The notes under the pieces were generated by a model that worked only from the letters and a program-made list of their open reading frames with translations, ran no database searches and was not told the DNA's origin. A DNA stretch of 20,625 nucleotides from Didymodactylos carnosus (Eukaryota > Rotifera > Eurotatoria > Philodinida > Philodinidae): assembly GCA_905250885.1 (NCBI GenBank), contig CAJNOQ010003325.1:1-20625 (forward strand), given 5' to 3'. Both the position numbers and the translations under genes were made by a program. Of the stretch, positions 8,661 to 19,975 are shown one piece after another; position 1 is the first letter of the stretch, and every line of letters begins with the position of its first letter.

Positions 8661-8672
8661 GTGTGTGTGTGT
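8661..8672. repeat. (GT)6 microsatellite
   Basis: Six uninterrupted GT dinucleotides followed by ATGT. Confidence 0.8.
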
Positions 8673-10956
8673 ATGTAAGGAAACTACTCCGTTGAGATGC
8701 ATTTCTTGCCTCGAAGCAGTCATTATATGCCAATATGCACGTGTTATATGTATCATCGTTATAATGAAAAACGATTAATAAAAAATTATTAGTCAAGGAG
8801 GAAATCTCATCAGTTTGTGTAATTAGAGAAAAGGAAAAGGCTCGAATACCATTTTGTATAAAATAAGTCATCTTAGTTTACCTAAAAACTAATAATTAAA
8901 GTTTTATCTTTCATTTAATTTTTTTGACCAATAAGATTGTTTACCCTGTAAAATTAGTTCTGTTTCAATGTAATACGATTGGTAGAATACTTGTGTTAAT
9001 AAACAATAGAACTTTTCAGCTTATTGGAGCTTTTCTTTGGTACGAAAACAAAGGAATATTAATGAGATAATTTTTGTTATTTGGATATAGTCACGTCAAT
9101 GAATTTATTCTCAAATCTGAATTTTATGGACTTTAGATATTTAACAGCACTGTATTTTTTAGATCAATGATTTTATTTTCAATAACAGTATGATTGAAAT
9201 AGATATGCACTATAAAATTGTCCAATAAAACTCTTGATTTGCATTAGTATAGAAATTTTGTATTTATGAATTATAATACTAGATTTTTGAACTATTTAAT
9301 GATAATAATTTACGGGGTTAATTAATTCATGCCACACATCTTTAATAATAATTTCAATTATGTATAAACTCAGTGATATTAGAATAATATGTGTATGTGT
9401 CTTATAATTCAAGATTGCTCAAGCAAAAACTACTAATTTCTGCATATACTAGTGAATTACCTTAATTTAAGCTACATGGCTAGAGGTACTCTTTCGTGTC
9501 ATTTTTTGTTCTTGTTGATCAATAGAAATCTTAAACTCTATTTGTGATACTTAGACGCAATAATACTATTGACTTATTAGTACAAGAAAATATGTATGAT
9601 AAGAAAAAAATGAAGATGTGTGTATGTATGTAATGAGACATGTGCAAATCTTCTCGTTTAATATTCGTACACATTTTTATCTTATCTCTTATTTTCTGTT
9701 TGTACCGCTCGTTCGTTTTTTATTAGAAATTTTTCTCCATGATCTTCTGTATAACGATGTCTGTGCGAAAAAAATCTCTTTATTCGTTTATTGCAGAATG
9801 TTTTTTTTCTTATATAAAATTTAAATTTCAGATTCTTTTGAATACTACCTATGGTATAATAATGCAAATATTTCAGTAGTTAAGTATTTTTCTTCCCTAA
9901 AATGGTTGTTGACTAATAATAGTTTATGAACTCGATCACATAAACGGAAGAAATAACTTAAAAAACACAGATTTATATGAATTAGTTTGAATTTAGGTTG
10001 ACGCAAACGCTACTTTTTCATATAGTGTGGAGACATATCGCGATTGAGCTATCTTTTTTATAGTGAAATTCTTTTTATATCCCGATCAGAATATAATTCT
10101 TCTTTACATAATTAATCCTATCCTGATCAAGATATAGGGGGTGTCCTCTTAGTGCCATAGGTTTTATTGGAAGAATACTGCTTAATAATCTTCATTATCA
10201 TATTTTTTGTTTTTTAGTATCTGATATTGATATTCTCTATTGTTATTTTAGAGAAAGTTTAGAATTTTCTCTTGAATAGAGTCGATGGAATGTTTTAACT
10301 CAGTCAGTGACCACTCGATTGAGATACGATTTTGAGAAATGAAAAAAGTCAATATCGAATATCTAATAAGTTAATCTATGATTTTCTGTTTTAATATCTA
10401 ACCTACTTCAATAATAAATATTGAACATTTATAAATAAACTATGGTCAATTGATGATAAAAATCAGTGACTGAAAATTATTTTAACACTCAGTAACAGGT
10501 TTATGTCTTAGTCATAGTATACAATAACGTTATCAATCTCAAATAAGCATAAACAAAAGAACAAAAACTAATCAACTCAGTATGGTGTAAAAAATATCAA
10601 CTCATCAATCTTGCCTTGTTATTTTTTTAACAAAAAGACCAGCTCCAAAAGAAACGCTTGTTCAACTTGTAGATTAGTCATTTCACTCGTAGGTACAGAT
10701 CTGTTAGATTGACAAAAAAGTCGATGATCATCAGTTTTTTTTGTTGTTGTAAAACGTTGTCTGGAAGAGTACACACTCACCTATTACCTGGAGGAATGAA
10801 ATTTTTTTGTTCGAAAATGAGTTACAAATATGCTATTTGATCCTAGTTCCTCGTTATTATGATTCTGAGTTATACGGATGTTCCGACTTTTACGGTGTGC
10901 TGTATTATGGCTTTTTAATGGTTGCTGTATTTGATTCAAAGAGTATGATAGTATAG

Positions 10957-11004
10957 TGAGAAAGAGAGGGACAGAGAGATAGAAAGAGAAAAGGAGAGAA
11001 AAAT
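10957..11004. repeat. Purine-rich GA tract
   Basis: GAGAAAGAGAGGGACAGAGA and following bases form about 48 nt that are almost entirely A and G on the plus strand. It explains the Ser/Leu/Phe-rich minus-strand frame across it. Its function, if any, is unknown. Confidence 0.7.
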
Positions 11005-12159
11005 AATAAGTTATAGTGCGTTCAGTGTATATATTAAGAATAACAGACAAGTGTTTTCAATAAACAATCATCTTCTTTCATTCATTAATCATAATGGATT
11101 TTCTCATTTGGTCATTTTACTTAGTCCCTTGTGAATTTAGAAAAGTATAGTTATCAAAATAAAACGAAAATAACATGTGTGTGCTTTACAGAATGAAGAA
11201 AGAATGGATAATACGTGATTTAGATTTGTGCAAATAGAATACTAGTACATTATTCACAAGTATTCTACACAATTTCTTATTTTACATCTCATATTGTATA
11301 GGTATTCGTTTTCTTTATTGTGCTCTGTATAGTTCTGTCTGTAAACACACAATTGAATAACAAGAAATATGTTGTGAATTAGACAGAATCATTGTACTCT
11401 CGCTTTAATTGATAACATAGAATATTCAGTTAAAAGATTAGCGAAAAAACATGAAAGAGAGCGCTTGTGAGCCAATTTGTCACTTTCGGTCCTTTTTATA
11501 CGACGATTAAGTCGATTAACGAAAAAGAGCCTTCTTGCAAACTGTACAATTTTTTGATTTAACGTTGAGGTCGTCGTTCCATCTTTAAATGTACAAATTT
11601 TTGATAACACAAGACACTATGTAATCTAAGAATAAGTTTGAAAAGTTTCGATAAGTTTGATACTTGAAACTGGAAAGTCTTTTCTTGACGTCGAGGAAAG
11701 TTAGTCTTGTGTTGAATCACAACAAAAGGTCAAATAAGAAAGCAAATGATTGACTATGTCGATAAATTATTCTACACAAGTGGTCCAGAAGAAATGATAT
11801 TCGTACGACTTTTTCGTTATCTCACGTTCTATCTGGGACATCAGAACTAAATTTCTTTTAAAAAGAGGCGCCCTTTTCTGTCAGACTTCATATATCCATT
11901 TTTACAAACACAGATTTTTGTACCATCAGTTAAATTATTGTAGAAATTAATCACGATTAAAATGTGGAAAAAAATTTGTGTTCATCTAGGTACGCTCCTT
12001 CTCATGAGCTGTAAAGTAGCCAGGTTAAACTAGATTCAACAACCTTGAAATCGAGTCCTTTTATAACCGATCGAATTTAGCTATTTCTTCTAATTATGTA
12101 AGAAATAAATGGTTCCATTCCATGGAATTGAATAAAGAATGATTTCTAATTAAAATAAA

Positions 12160-12610
12160 ATAAACCCGGCCTAAAAAAGCTAACTTTTTGATCGAGTATA
12201 CGAGTTTCGTCGAAAGCACCAGATTTGCAGAACGAAAAAGATTCAGTACAGCAGAATTTTTGAGTAAAAAGTGGCTTACAGCAAAGAAAAGTGTTCTCTA
12301 TGACGACAGACATTATGAGTTTTTGGAGAGAAGTTTGTTTTGTTCTTGTTTGGTCATCTTTTTTTGCATAATGTGAGCAGGCGATCTCGAGAACTACGCT
12401 ATGTAGAGAAATTCTGGAAACGGGTGGTAGTTCTCCGGATACTGAAGATGGATCGATGAGTGCTCTTTTTCCAACAAAAGGTCTCGGATCGACGCCACAG
12501 GATCCGAAAGTGGACAAAATCTGTCTTTTGGATTTAGAATTTTTTCATAAGTTCATTAGTAACTGGTTGTTCGGCGCCATTTATTCTTCGGAAGAAAAAT
12601 AAACCCTTCT
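12160..12610. other. Higher-GC island with open frames on both strands, unrecognised
   Basis: Between about 12380 and 12540 the GC content is visibly above the surroundings. On the plus strand a frame opens after TAA (about 12369) and runs to TAA at about 12601, encoding a stretch with ETGGSSPDTEDGSM and PQDPKVDK; an upstream plus frame (about 12164-12376) is also open. On the minus strand 12517-12146 is open for 123 codons. No frame has a recognisable domain, and I could not find splice sites that join the plus-strand frames in phase. It could be a gene fragment, an old mobile-element piece or chance. Confidence 0.2.
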
Positions 12611-14136
12611 CTCCTTTTTTTTCTGTTCTGTTGATATTGAATCATTGTTATTAAGATACAAATCAACACGAAGTCTCTCTTTTTCTACGTAGGAACGTCA
12701 TTTAGAATCCTTAGAGTACGAAGGAAGTATAGAGTCGTAAAACTGGCAGTCATACAGAACAGACTAATGATCCAAACTGGTGGATTTCTATACATCTCAT
12801 CTTTATTTCTTTGGACCATACTGTCAATATCAGCTGAAACCTGAATATTTTCTAGAGTACGTGATGTTATACGCTCTTATATCATAAATTGCGTGGAAGA
12901 TTGGTTTTAAAGCAAGTCATACAGGCGATTATGTTGATGAAATTTAGACTTCTATTATAAACGCGGCGTTGATTTGTAACTCATTTGGTAAATCCATGTC
13001 TTACTAATTGTATAGCAGACAAGCAACAAATATTCATGCTTAAGCTCAATAATATGGTCACATTAATAAAATATGAATTGTATCTTAGTTGAGAGCCTGC
13101 GGAATAAATATCTTATTTTTCAACTGAATGGTATGATTTTCCTATGAGAAACCGATAACGGATTATCTTGAAAAATCCACGTGTTGAACTTCATATTACA
13201 TATTACCGGCGCTCACCATGCATTTTTTAAAGTAATTTTTAGTTTCAAAAAAGCTGTGTTTCAGACGAGCAAGTATAATAGTTAGCGAATTCCGTATAAA
13301 GCACATACGAATAAATGGCTCTATGATTCCTCAAAGACGAAAAGTTGGAAGAAATGGGTCATTACGAGTCTTCTAAATTTAGACCACTTTTTTGATAAAA
13401 TGTGGCCTCATTTTGGAAGTCCTAATTGACATCAAACAAACATCAGAGAGTGGGAAGCCAAATGATAGTCAGTGCAAAAAATAGTGGTCTCAGTTAAAAA
13501 GTAGCCGATATTAATAAATACAGTTAATATCCATCAAAAAATATCGCCATTCAATGAGTGTTTGAAGAGATAAAATAGTTCAATCTATTTTAACCTATAA
13601 ATGGATAAATGTCTTCACAAAAAATTAGTTTTATCATAAACAGAAAAAGATTTTAATTTACTTATATTTAAACCTTTCGTTAAAGACGTGCCGAAGTCTT
13701 TTGAATAACCGATCATATACTCATATCCATATCATATAAGATCATCGTTATAAATAATTGTCGTATCGTACATTGATTGGATCATACGATAATAGGTGAA
13801 TTATAGGACAGAACGATAAAAGGAAAAAAATATAATTTTGAAACCGATCGTGATGGTAATGGTGCCATTTTTTTCACTCGTTCTAATTAACTATGTTGGG
13901 TCTCATCTTTTGATCGTTTTAAACATATTTTTCTTGTCACTCCCTCTCCCACTGCGAATACCATCAACACATTAGTTGAAATGTGATTCATATATTTTTT
14001 TTGTCCTACGCGGCATTTTCTCTCATCCAAAGAAACAAAATGTATGATGATTATTGCTATTTTAGAATATGCGCAATTATTAACACACCAGTTATTCTTT
14101 TCTATTTTTTGTACGAAGTAATGCATTTTCTCTATG
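12611..14136. other. Gene desert, central part: nothing recognised
   Basis: About 1.5 kb of AT-rich sequence. The longest frame, 13887-14126 minus (79 codons), has no recognisable feature. No repeats longer than a few tens of bases were noticed. Confidence 0.5.
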
Positions 14137-14173
14137 TATAAATATCGTCGATTCTAGTTCAGATAATATTTCA
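14137..14173 (+). promoter_or_regulatory. Candidate TATA-box promoter
   Basis: TATAAATA at 14137-14144 is followed by TTCAGATA (14158-14165) and TTCAGACA (14170-14177), either of which could act as an initiator, although neither spacing is ideal. An ATG follows at 14188. It could drive the upstream, as yet unseen, first exon of the GATA gene or the small ORF at 14188. Chance occurrence in AT-rich DNA is a real alternative. Confidence 0.2.
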
Positions 14174-14187
14174 GACAGTTCTACAAC

Positions 14188-14340
14188 ATGGGAGGGAAAG
14201 TGATGAAATCGATCAGAGTAGTTTCTTTAAAAATAAGAAAAGTAGTAAATAGATTAGTCTATTTAAAAAAGAAATTAGTATTCAATTTTTCCTTTACTAC
14301 TGACACAACAACTATTTTGAATGATAATATTACAAACTGA
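14188..14340 (+). CDS. Possible 50-residue basic small ORF
   Basis: ATG in the context ACAACATGG opens 50 codons ending in TGA at 14338-14340. The product would begin MGGKVMKSIRVVSLKIRKVV and carries many Lys and Arg in its first 32 residues; the C-terminal third is Thr/Asn-rich. There is no signal peptide and no family resemblance. It sits 15-50 bp after a weak TATA/initiator candidate. It cannot be an in-frame first coding exon of the GATA gene through the donors I can see, since they end in phase 0 and the downstream exon needs phase 2. Chance is likely. Confidence 0.15.
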   Translation: MGGKVMKSIRVVSLKIRKVVNRLVYLKKKLVFNFSFTTDTTTILNDNITN

Positions 14341-14896
14341 AAAACAAATATTCAGCTCAAAGATAACAGAAAATTGTAGAATTCAAAAAAAAAGATTAGC
14401 AAATACTCTTTTTGAAAAATTCAATACCAAGTGTGTATTGAGAAATAATTTATTTTACTTACATATAAAAAAAGAAACATAGTTTCAGTTAGTTGAGCAC
14501 AAAAACTATCGTACCCCCAAGCTTTTTTTCTTATATTTATTATACACACTTTTTCCCCTGAACAAATAGTAGTATAGAAGAATCATCTAATTATAAGTTC
14601 GTGCCTCTCATCAATATCTTCTTCTATTTTTCCTTATCAGTTTGTTGTTTTTTTGTGTTTGATCTACTAGGAAACACATATATAAACATACACGCAATAA
14701 TAAAAAAAGATATATCTTGTTGATGGATCTCACTGTTACCATCCTACAGACACTTGTTACATTTTTTTGTGCATACCTAGAATAGTATAGAAGAGAAAAG
14801 AACATTACGCCAATCAATGTTGATTATAGTCTCAATTTTCATTGGTTTATATATAAAATTTTTCTCATCGTTAAGATTTGTCCATACATAGAGATG

Positions 14897-14911
14897 TTTT
14901 TTTTTTTTTTT
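14897..14911. repeat. Poly(T) run
   Basis: About 15 consecutive T. Confidence 0.8.
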
Positions 14912-15050
14912 CTTTATATATCTTGATTTCTAAGACGACGAACTGCTGAGTTTTTAGAACATATGAAATCGGTCTTCTTATCGGTCAACTCTCTCACGCT
15001 CAAGATAACGAAATATCGTGTTTTTACAAATCGTTTAGATAATAATATCT

Positions 15051-15071
15051 AAGAAGAAGAAGAAGAAGAAA
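15051..15071. repeat. (AAG)7 microsatellite
   Basis: Seven uninterrupted AAG triplets in a noncoding context. Confidence 0.85.
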
Positions 15072-17220
15072 AATAAAAGGTAATACATTTAAAGCGTTAT
15101 CCCTGCCGATGTCAAAATGTTAATAACGAATCTAAAGATATATCACCATGTATAGACAAAATAAGATAATAGTATGTATAAACTACAAAACATTAGTTAT
15201 TTTTAGTCACTTGTATAAACTAATTGATTGTACTTTTGAGTCAGTGAGACTAGAAGAAATAAGATGGAAGGTTTTCATCGAACAAACGAGACTTTATCAG
15301 TCTTATCTAAATGGATTAGATTTTTCTAAAATATTTATAGTATAGAATAAATAGAACCGATTGACTTATTTTGTCATTGTTATCAGTTGTAGAAAAACTC
15401 GCTTCAACAAAACAATAATTTCGATTTGAACAACTCCCAGATTTTCAGGAAAGGAAGGTCAGCATACAGCTAGACATATTTCAGTTTAGTCCATTGACCT
15501 TTTGTCTAAAAACTATAACAGATAATGAAACCATAGTAACACGTTAAATATCAAAACTTTATCATAGGAATTAGTAATAGCTACTTTTACTAGTAGAGTA
15601 TCTCAACCTAGTATATTTATATACTTTATATTCATATCAGATAAAATATTGTTTTACAAGATATATCAGTTACACCTTTGCACTTTTGTGTTCTTGTTTC
15701 AACAGTATGGTCTACTACAAAGGTGTAGTTTTAGTAAATATACCAGTTCTCTTTATTCTTATCTCACATGAGTTAAGCGATGTGTCTGATTGATCTGCTT
15801 CTGCTAGCAAAGTATATTTTATTTCATGCTAACCATTAAAAATGTTCAGTTATTTTCATGTACTCGATAAGAGAGACATCTAGTGCTTTAGAGAATACGA
15901 AAGCTAAAATAAATACACAATCATGCTCGTATATTTAAACCTAATGTATATAACAATCGTAAGCTAGGTTACTCCGCATCTGAAGAAGTATCATGGACAA
16001 GTAAAACACTTTTCTCTCTTACACTCTTAAAAGAGGCAAGAGAATAAAATATTAGAATTGACAAATACAATAGACTTACAAAAATACTATTTTAAGCGAA
16101 GATGATGTGTCGTAGATGGTTCAAGGTTAGACAGTTCTACTATGTCTCTGGTAAAAGTAAATGCATCATTATTTTCAGCCTCAAAATGGCAGATAGATAC
16201 TACTCGTTTGAATAAGCTGCGAATTAAATTGTCAGTTGGTTTTCTATTAATTTTAGTTCAATTTCTATTTCTTCTCTTTACGCTCATTTAACTTTTTTTT
16301 ATTTAACTTTAGTACATTCATAGTACAAGTGAAAGTAATTACGTTGTTTTATGTTTCCATGATATCAAAACTCTATTCAACTATTTGAATCGTTCATTGT
16401 TCTAAGAAAAAAATTCGTTTTATTTCTATAACGTTGTCTATGTTTTGTATTAGATGACCTATTCTTATCAGAAACTACTACTACGAGTAGTGTTTAATTC
16501 ATAATACAGAGAGACTAAGTAGCCAACGGGCTTTCGTCAATCATGATATAGTTGTTGTGTTGAAAGTATGATGATAGAATTTTGGCACGAATAGTAGACG
16601 TAAATGAAGACTAGAGAAATCAGTCAATCATTCATCAAAAAATCAACTATTTTACATACGAAGAACGAATAAATAGAAAACAAAATCAATGTTAATGATG
16701 TTTTCCAGTGAAAATAGATTTCTGGACGTCAATTTTACAGTAAAATGTAACTCCATATAAAAGGTTTTCGAAGATTGAAGAGAATCTTTCTCTAAAGCAT
16801 TAGTCTAGACCTATGCATAGTATGAAGAGGTATTATCAATGACAGAGATCTTGATGGATAATTGCGAGTCTACCATTCGATTTGCATCTAAATAAAATTA
16901 AGAAAAAGATATCCAGAGGTTTTTTAAATACATTTTGCTAGTTTTATGATGATTTGTCTACTACAGCTTTCAAAGAAACCCATGCACTTTCAACCTTGAG
17001 CGGTAGAATTCCTTTTGCTAAATTGCGGATAAAATTGACGCTCATAAAAAAAATTTTGTGAGAGAAAGGTTAGAATGTCAATAGTGTACCACTTACTATT
17101 GAAAAAGATGGCTTAAATTCACTGATTCTTACGTAATCATCTGCAGAAAAAGTTGATGAATGATATGTCTATTAGTGACCTATTGCTAATTTGTACGCAT
17201 AGTTGTTCTATTGTAAATTT

Positions 17221-17233
17221 TTTTTTAATTTAG
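17221..17233 (+). other. Splice acceptor before the first recognised GATA exon
   Basis: A pyrimidine tract runs into TTTAATTTAG with the AG at 17232-17233. The frame of the following exon is open back to a TAA at 17226-17228, inside the presumed intron. An exon starting at 17234 could therefore be either 5' UTR plus ATG at 17244 or the continuation of an upstream coding exon ending in phase 2. Confidence 0.6.
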
Positions 17234-17243
17234 TTGGTTGACT

Positions 17244-19838
17244 ATGCTGTCGAATATCCCTTACAATAATAACATCAATACCAATGAGTCAACAGGAAGA
17301 GAATTTAATTCGTCCAATCATCGGTCACCACCACGTTCCAGTTACAATAACAACAATAATAACAATTCAGCTACAGACAACTTACAAACACGTTCATCTC
17401 CTCTTTGGTCTTCTACGATATGTCCACCGCCATTTGATATGCAATCGGCAGCGGCTGTTGCTGCTCTCTCTGTTGTTGATCCTTACACAAGATACGGATC
17501 GCCGTCCGCTCCGGCAATTGTTTCTCAGGATGATTTATACAATCCATGGAATGCAAAAACATTTTTAGCTGCTGCTCAGGCAATGCAACAACAGCCAGAT
17601 TTAACATCTTCAAAATCAACAAATTCTGCATCATCATTAAATTCAAGTTTGAATCAGACATTACAATTAACTGGTTATGATATGAAAAATGGAATGAATT
17701 ATAACGGACTCACACATCGTAAGTAATACCTATGAATTGTTCAATATCAAAATTGAAATAATATTGTAGTTAACTGACATTTTTCTCTAATTTAGCCTAT
17801 TGCTATTTTGATTCTGATGTTCGTGAATGTGTTAATTGTGGTGCTGCATCAACCCCATTGTGGCGAAAAGATTGTAGTGGTTTTAATCTTTGTAATGCAT
17901 GCGGTATTTATAGCAGATCACATAAAATTCGATATAATGGATTTATTGATCGCACAATGAGAAAAGTAGTAAGTTTATTTCTAAATTAATTAAGGAATTA
18001 ATTAGTTTAATAGGCATTTTTTATCCAATTTCTGTATACTATCATTTTAAGGGTGGAATACATCGTACTGGTAATGAATGTGCAAACTGTCATACATCTG
18101 ATACGACGCTGTGGAGGCGAAATGCAAATGGTGAATCGGTCTGTAACGCATGTGGACTTTACTTTAAATTACATGGGGTAAGTATAGGAACATTAAGTTT
18201 ACAATCAATAGTAAAACTTCTTTCTTCTAGGTAAATCGTCCAATGACAATGCGTAAAGATGGTATTCAGACAAGAAAAAGAAAATCAAAGAAGGATAAAT
18301 CTCCAAAAAAAGATTTTGATGATCAACCAAAAACAAGTACGTCTACATTTTTACGACAGACATCGTAGTGGAAGTGACGAAGGACAACATTATGCTGTTC
18401 ATTTAAATCACTGGAGTATACGCAGTAGAAATAATTCTCAGAGTCATCCTCAGCAACTCTCTTACGGTTTTTTAGTCGAGATATGTTGAATATTCTTTAA
18501 TATATTATTACGTATGTGTGTACATTGGATTATGAACATTCTTCTATTAAGATATATTTTACAGAAACGAAGCAGAAAATTGTTTCAATACGTTATAAAA
18601 CAAGAAAAAAGAGTTTAGTAAAATCGACACATACAGATTAGCGACAGATTTTTATATCTGTTGACGATTACTACGCGTCTAATTCGAGTTGCTTGATTTG
18701 CGTCCTTTGATACCAGCTTGATTACTGAATATTCTAGACATCGATTTTGGTATAAGAATTAGTCAAGAATATGATAGAAAACTTAAATGAATCTCATAAA
18801 TAGATTTTTGTCTAAATTTTACGGGATTCTGATTTAAAGTGTCATAGAAAATGACAAGAATTTCATGAGATATTCGGTTTTAATTTTTATACACTACGTC
18901 GCACACCATCGCAAGTAATTATCTGCTTAATACAATTTAATGACAAACCAGAATTTACAAAAAAGAAAATTGATCCAATCAGGAAAAATATATTGTAAAA
19001 TTCCTGCTGACTTGTGTGAGACGTAGACTATATTGCTTAAATCATCGTAATGATAGTAAAAGGCCGATGTTATCACACAGTCGTATCCAGTATAAAAGAA
19101 CTCCCTATTTTGATGAAGTTCTTGTATGAATAAATAAGAAGGTGACAGAGATCTAATAAGAACGACATAAAAACATTTTAACCACTTTTATCACTTTTTC
19201 GTACCTATTTCTTATGCTAGTCTTACGCGAATTGATCAAAAATGTTTCTCTCTGCCTTTTAGTTTTCGTTTCGTGCTTTAAAAACAGAAAATTTTAAGAC
19301 TATAATGTTCGGTATATTTCGAGAAAAAGACCAGTATTAAGATTATAATTTATCTTTGTTCTGTTTCAACTTCAGACGAAACCTACTGTAATTATAGATA
19401 TCTATATCTATGTACACTTTCACAAATAAGAATGTTATAACTACATTAAGTATCATGTTCTGCTTTTTTTGTCATTTAGAACGTTTAGGTATATCGGACG
19501 ATGATGATCAAAAATCGTCAGTATCCCAAAATGATTCATCACCTCCAACAAATCAATGTACAATTGACTCATCAACAGCCATTTCTACTCCATCATCCTC
19601 TTATTTGAACATTCATTCATCGATCCCATCACCCTATGATTTATCACCCTATACGAATAGTTTCTCATCCGATAATCAATTTCATCATTCTCATCACACT
19701 ATTCAACATCATCACCATCATCCCATTCACTCACTAAACTCGTATAATCAATCCTTATTATTCTCAAAACTGAAACATGAACCCGAACATCATCATCAAT
19801 GGATAGCATTTCCAAATGGTGGTGGTCAATATGTTTAA
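17244..19838 (+). CDS. Two-finger GATA transcription factor, GATA4/5/6-like, five exons
   Basis: Exons: 17244-17718, 17796-17968, 18052-18177, 18231-18336 and 19480-19838 (stop TAA 19836-19838). Introns are 77, 83, 53 and 1143 bp with donors GTAAGT (three times) and GTACGT; all phases join cleanly, giving 412 residues. Residues 1-158 are low-complexity (Asn run 35-41, Ala-rich 69-74, Gln run 115-117) and would be the activation region. The N finger is C170-X2-C173-X17-C191-X2-C194, the C finger C226-X2-C229-X17-C247-X2-C250, followed by a basic tail with [17 protein letters not shown] (260-276) needed for DNA binding and nuclear import. The family binds WGATAR sites in promoters and enhancers. 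KLHGV and IQTRKRK favour the 4/5/6 class, though single residues also resemble 1/2/3. The tail is Ser/His-rich (HHHHH at 370-374) with a sumoylation-type LKHEP at 391-395. Each finger has its own exon, as in vertebrate GATA genes. Confidence 0.93.
18337..19479 (+). other. Long fourth intron of the GATA gene (1143 bp)
   Basis: The donor A|GTACGT and the acceptor GTCATTTAG|AA join a phase-1 end to a frame encoding the C-terminal tail (Lys294 is split). It is over ten times longer than the gene's other introns. Retention would add ten codons and stop at TAG 18366-18368, giving a 303-residue form without the Ser/His-rich tail. Its first 150 bp are open in the +1 frame. The remaining part (about 18490-19479) is AT-rich with nothing recognised. 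Confidence 0.8.
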
Positions 19839-19926
19839 CCATAAATCATGATCATTTTATTTATTCGCTGCATGTCAGATATAACAAACACGTACATACG
19901 CACACATCTCCTGTACAGTTTTCAAA

Positions 19927-19932
19927 ATTAAA
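19927..19932 (+). terminator. Poly(A) signal of the GATA gene
   Basis: ATTAAA lies 89 nt after the stop codon and is followed by a T/GT-rich stretch (about 19934-19975, including TGTATTGTTTGTTTC) suitable as the downstream cleavage element. Confidence 0.6.
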
Positions 19933-19975
19933 GTCTATTTTTTATCTGTATTGTTTGTTTCTTTTGTGAGTTTTG

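Larger units (their letters stand above)
6660..12160. other. Gene desert, left half: no supported gene
   Basis: About 5.5 kb of AT-rich sequence. Reading frames of 60-88 codons occur (for example 7291-7491 minus, 8626-8871 minus, 10784-11050 minus, 11389-11610 minus), but none shows a domain, signal peptide or supporting splice structure. The 7291-7491 frame has the most protein-like composition yet remains unrecognised. A purine-rich tract lies at about 10957-11004 and a (GT)6 run at 8661-8672. The region lies upstream of a developmental transcription factor and may hold its enhancers, which cannot be seen from one sequence. Confidence 0.5.
14341..17233. other. Gene desert, right half, immediately upstream of the GATA gene
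   Basis: About 2.9 kb without a supported coding exon. It includes a run of about 15 T (14897-14911), an (AAG)7 run (15051-15071) and a 9-bp inverted repeat ACACCTTTG/CAAAGGTGT (15672-15680 and 15718-15726). A 65-codon plus frame at 15148-15345 begins in a CACCATG context but shows no domain. The splice acceptor at 17232-17233 implies that at least part of this stretch is the first intron of the GATA gene. Confidence 0.5.

Noticed and set aside
11389..11610. 73-codon minus-strand ORF
   Set aside because: It lacks an ATG near its start (GTG only), lies just after a stop, and shows no domain.
15148..15345. 65-codon plus-strand ORF in a CACCATG context
   Set aside because: Composition follows the AT-rich background and there is no family signal.
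17284..17661. Other-frame ORFs over the first GATA exon (both strands)
   Set aside because: They are shadows of the low-complexity GATA coding exon, whose own frame joins in phase to the zinc-finger exons.
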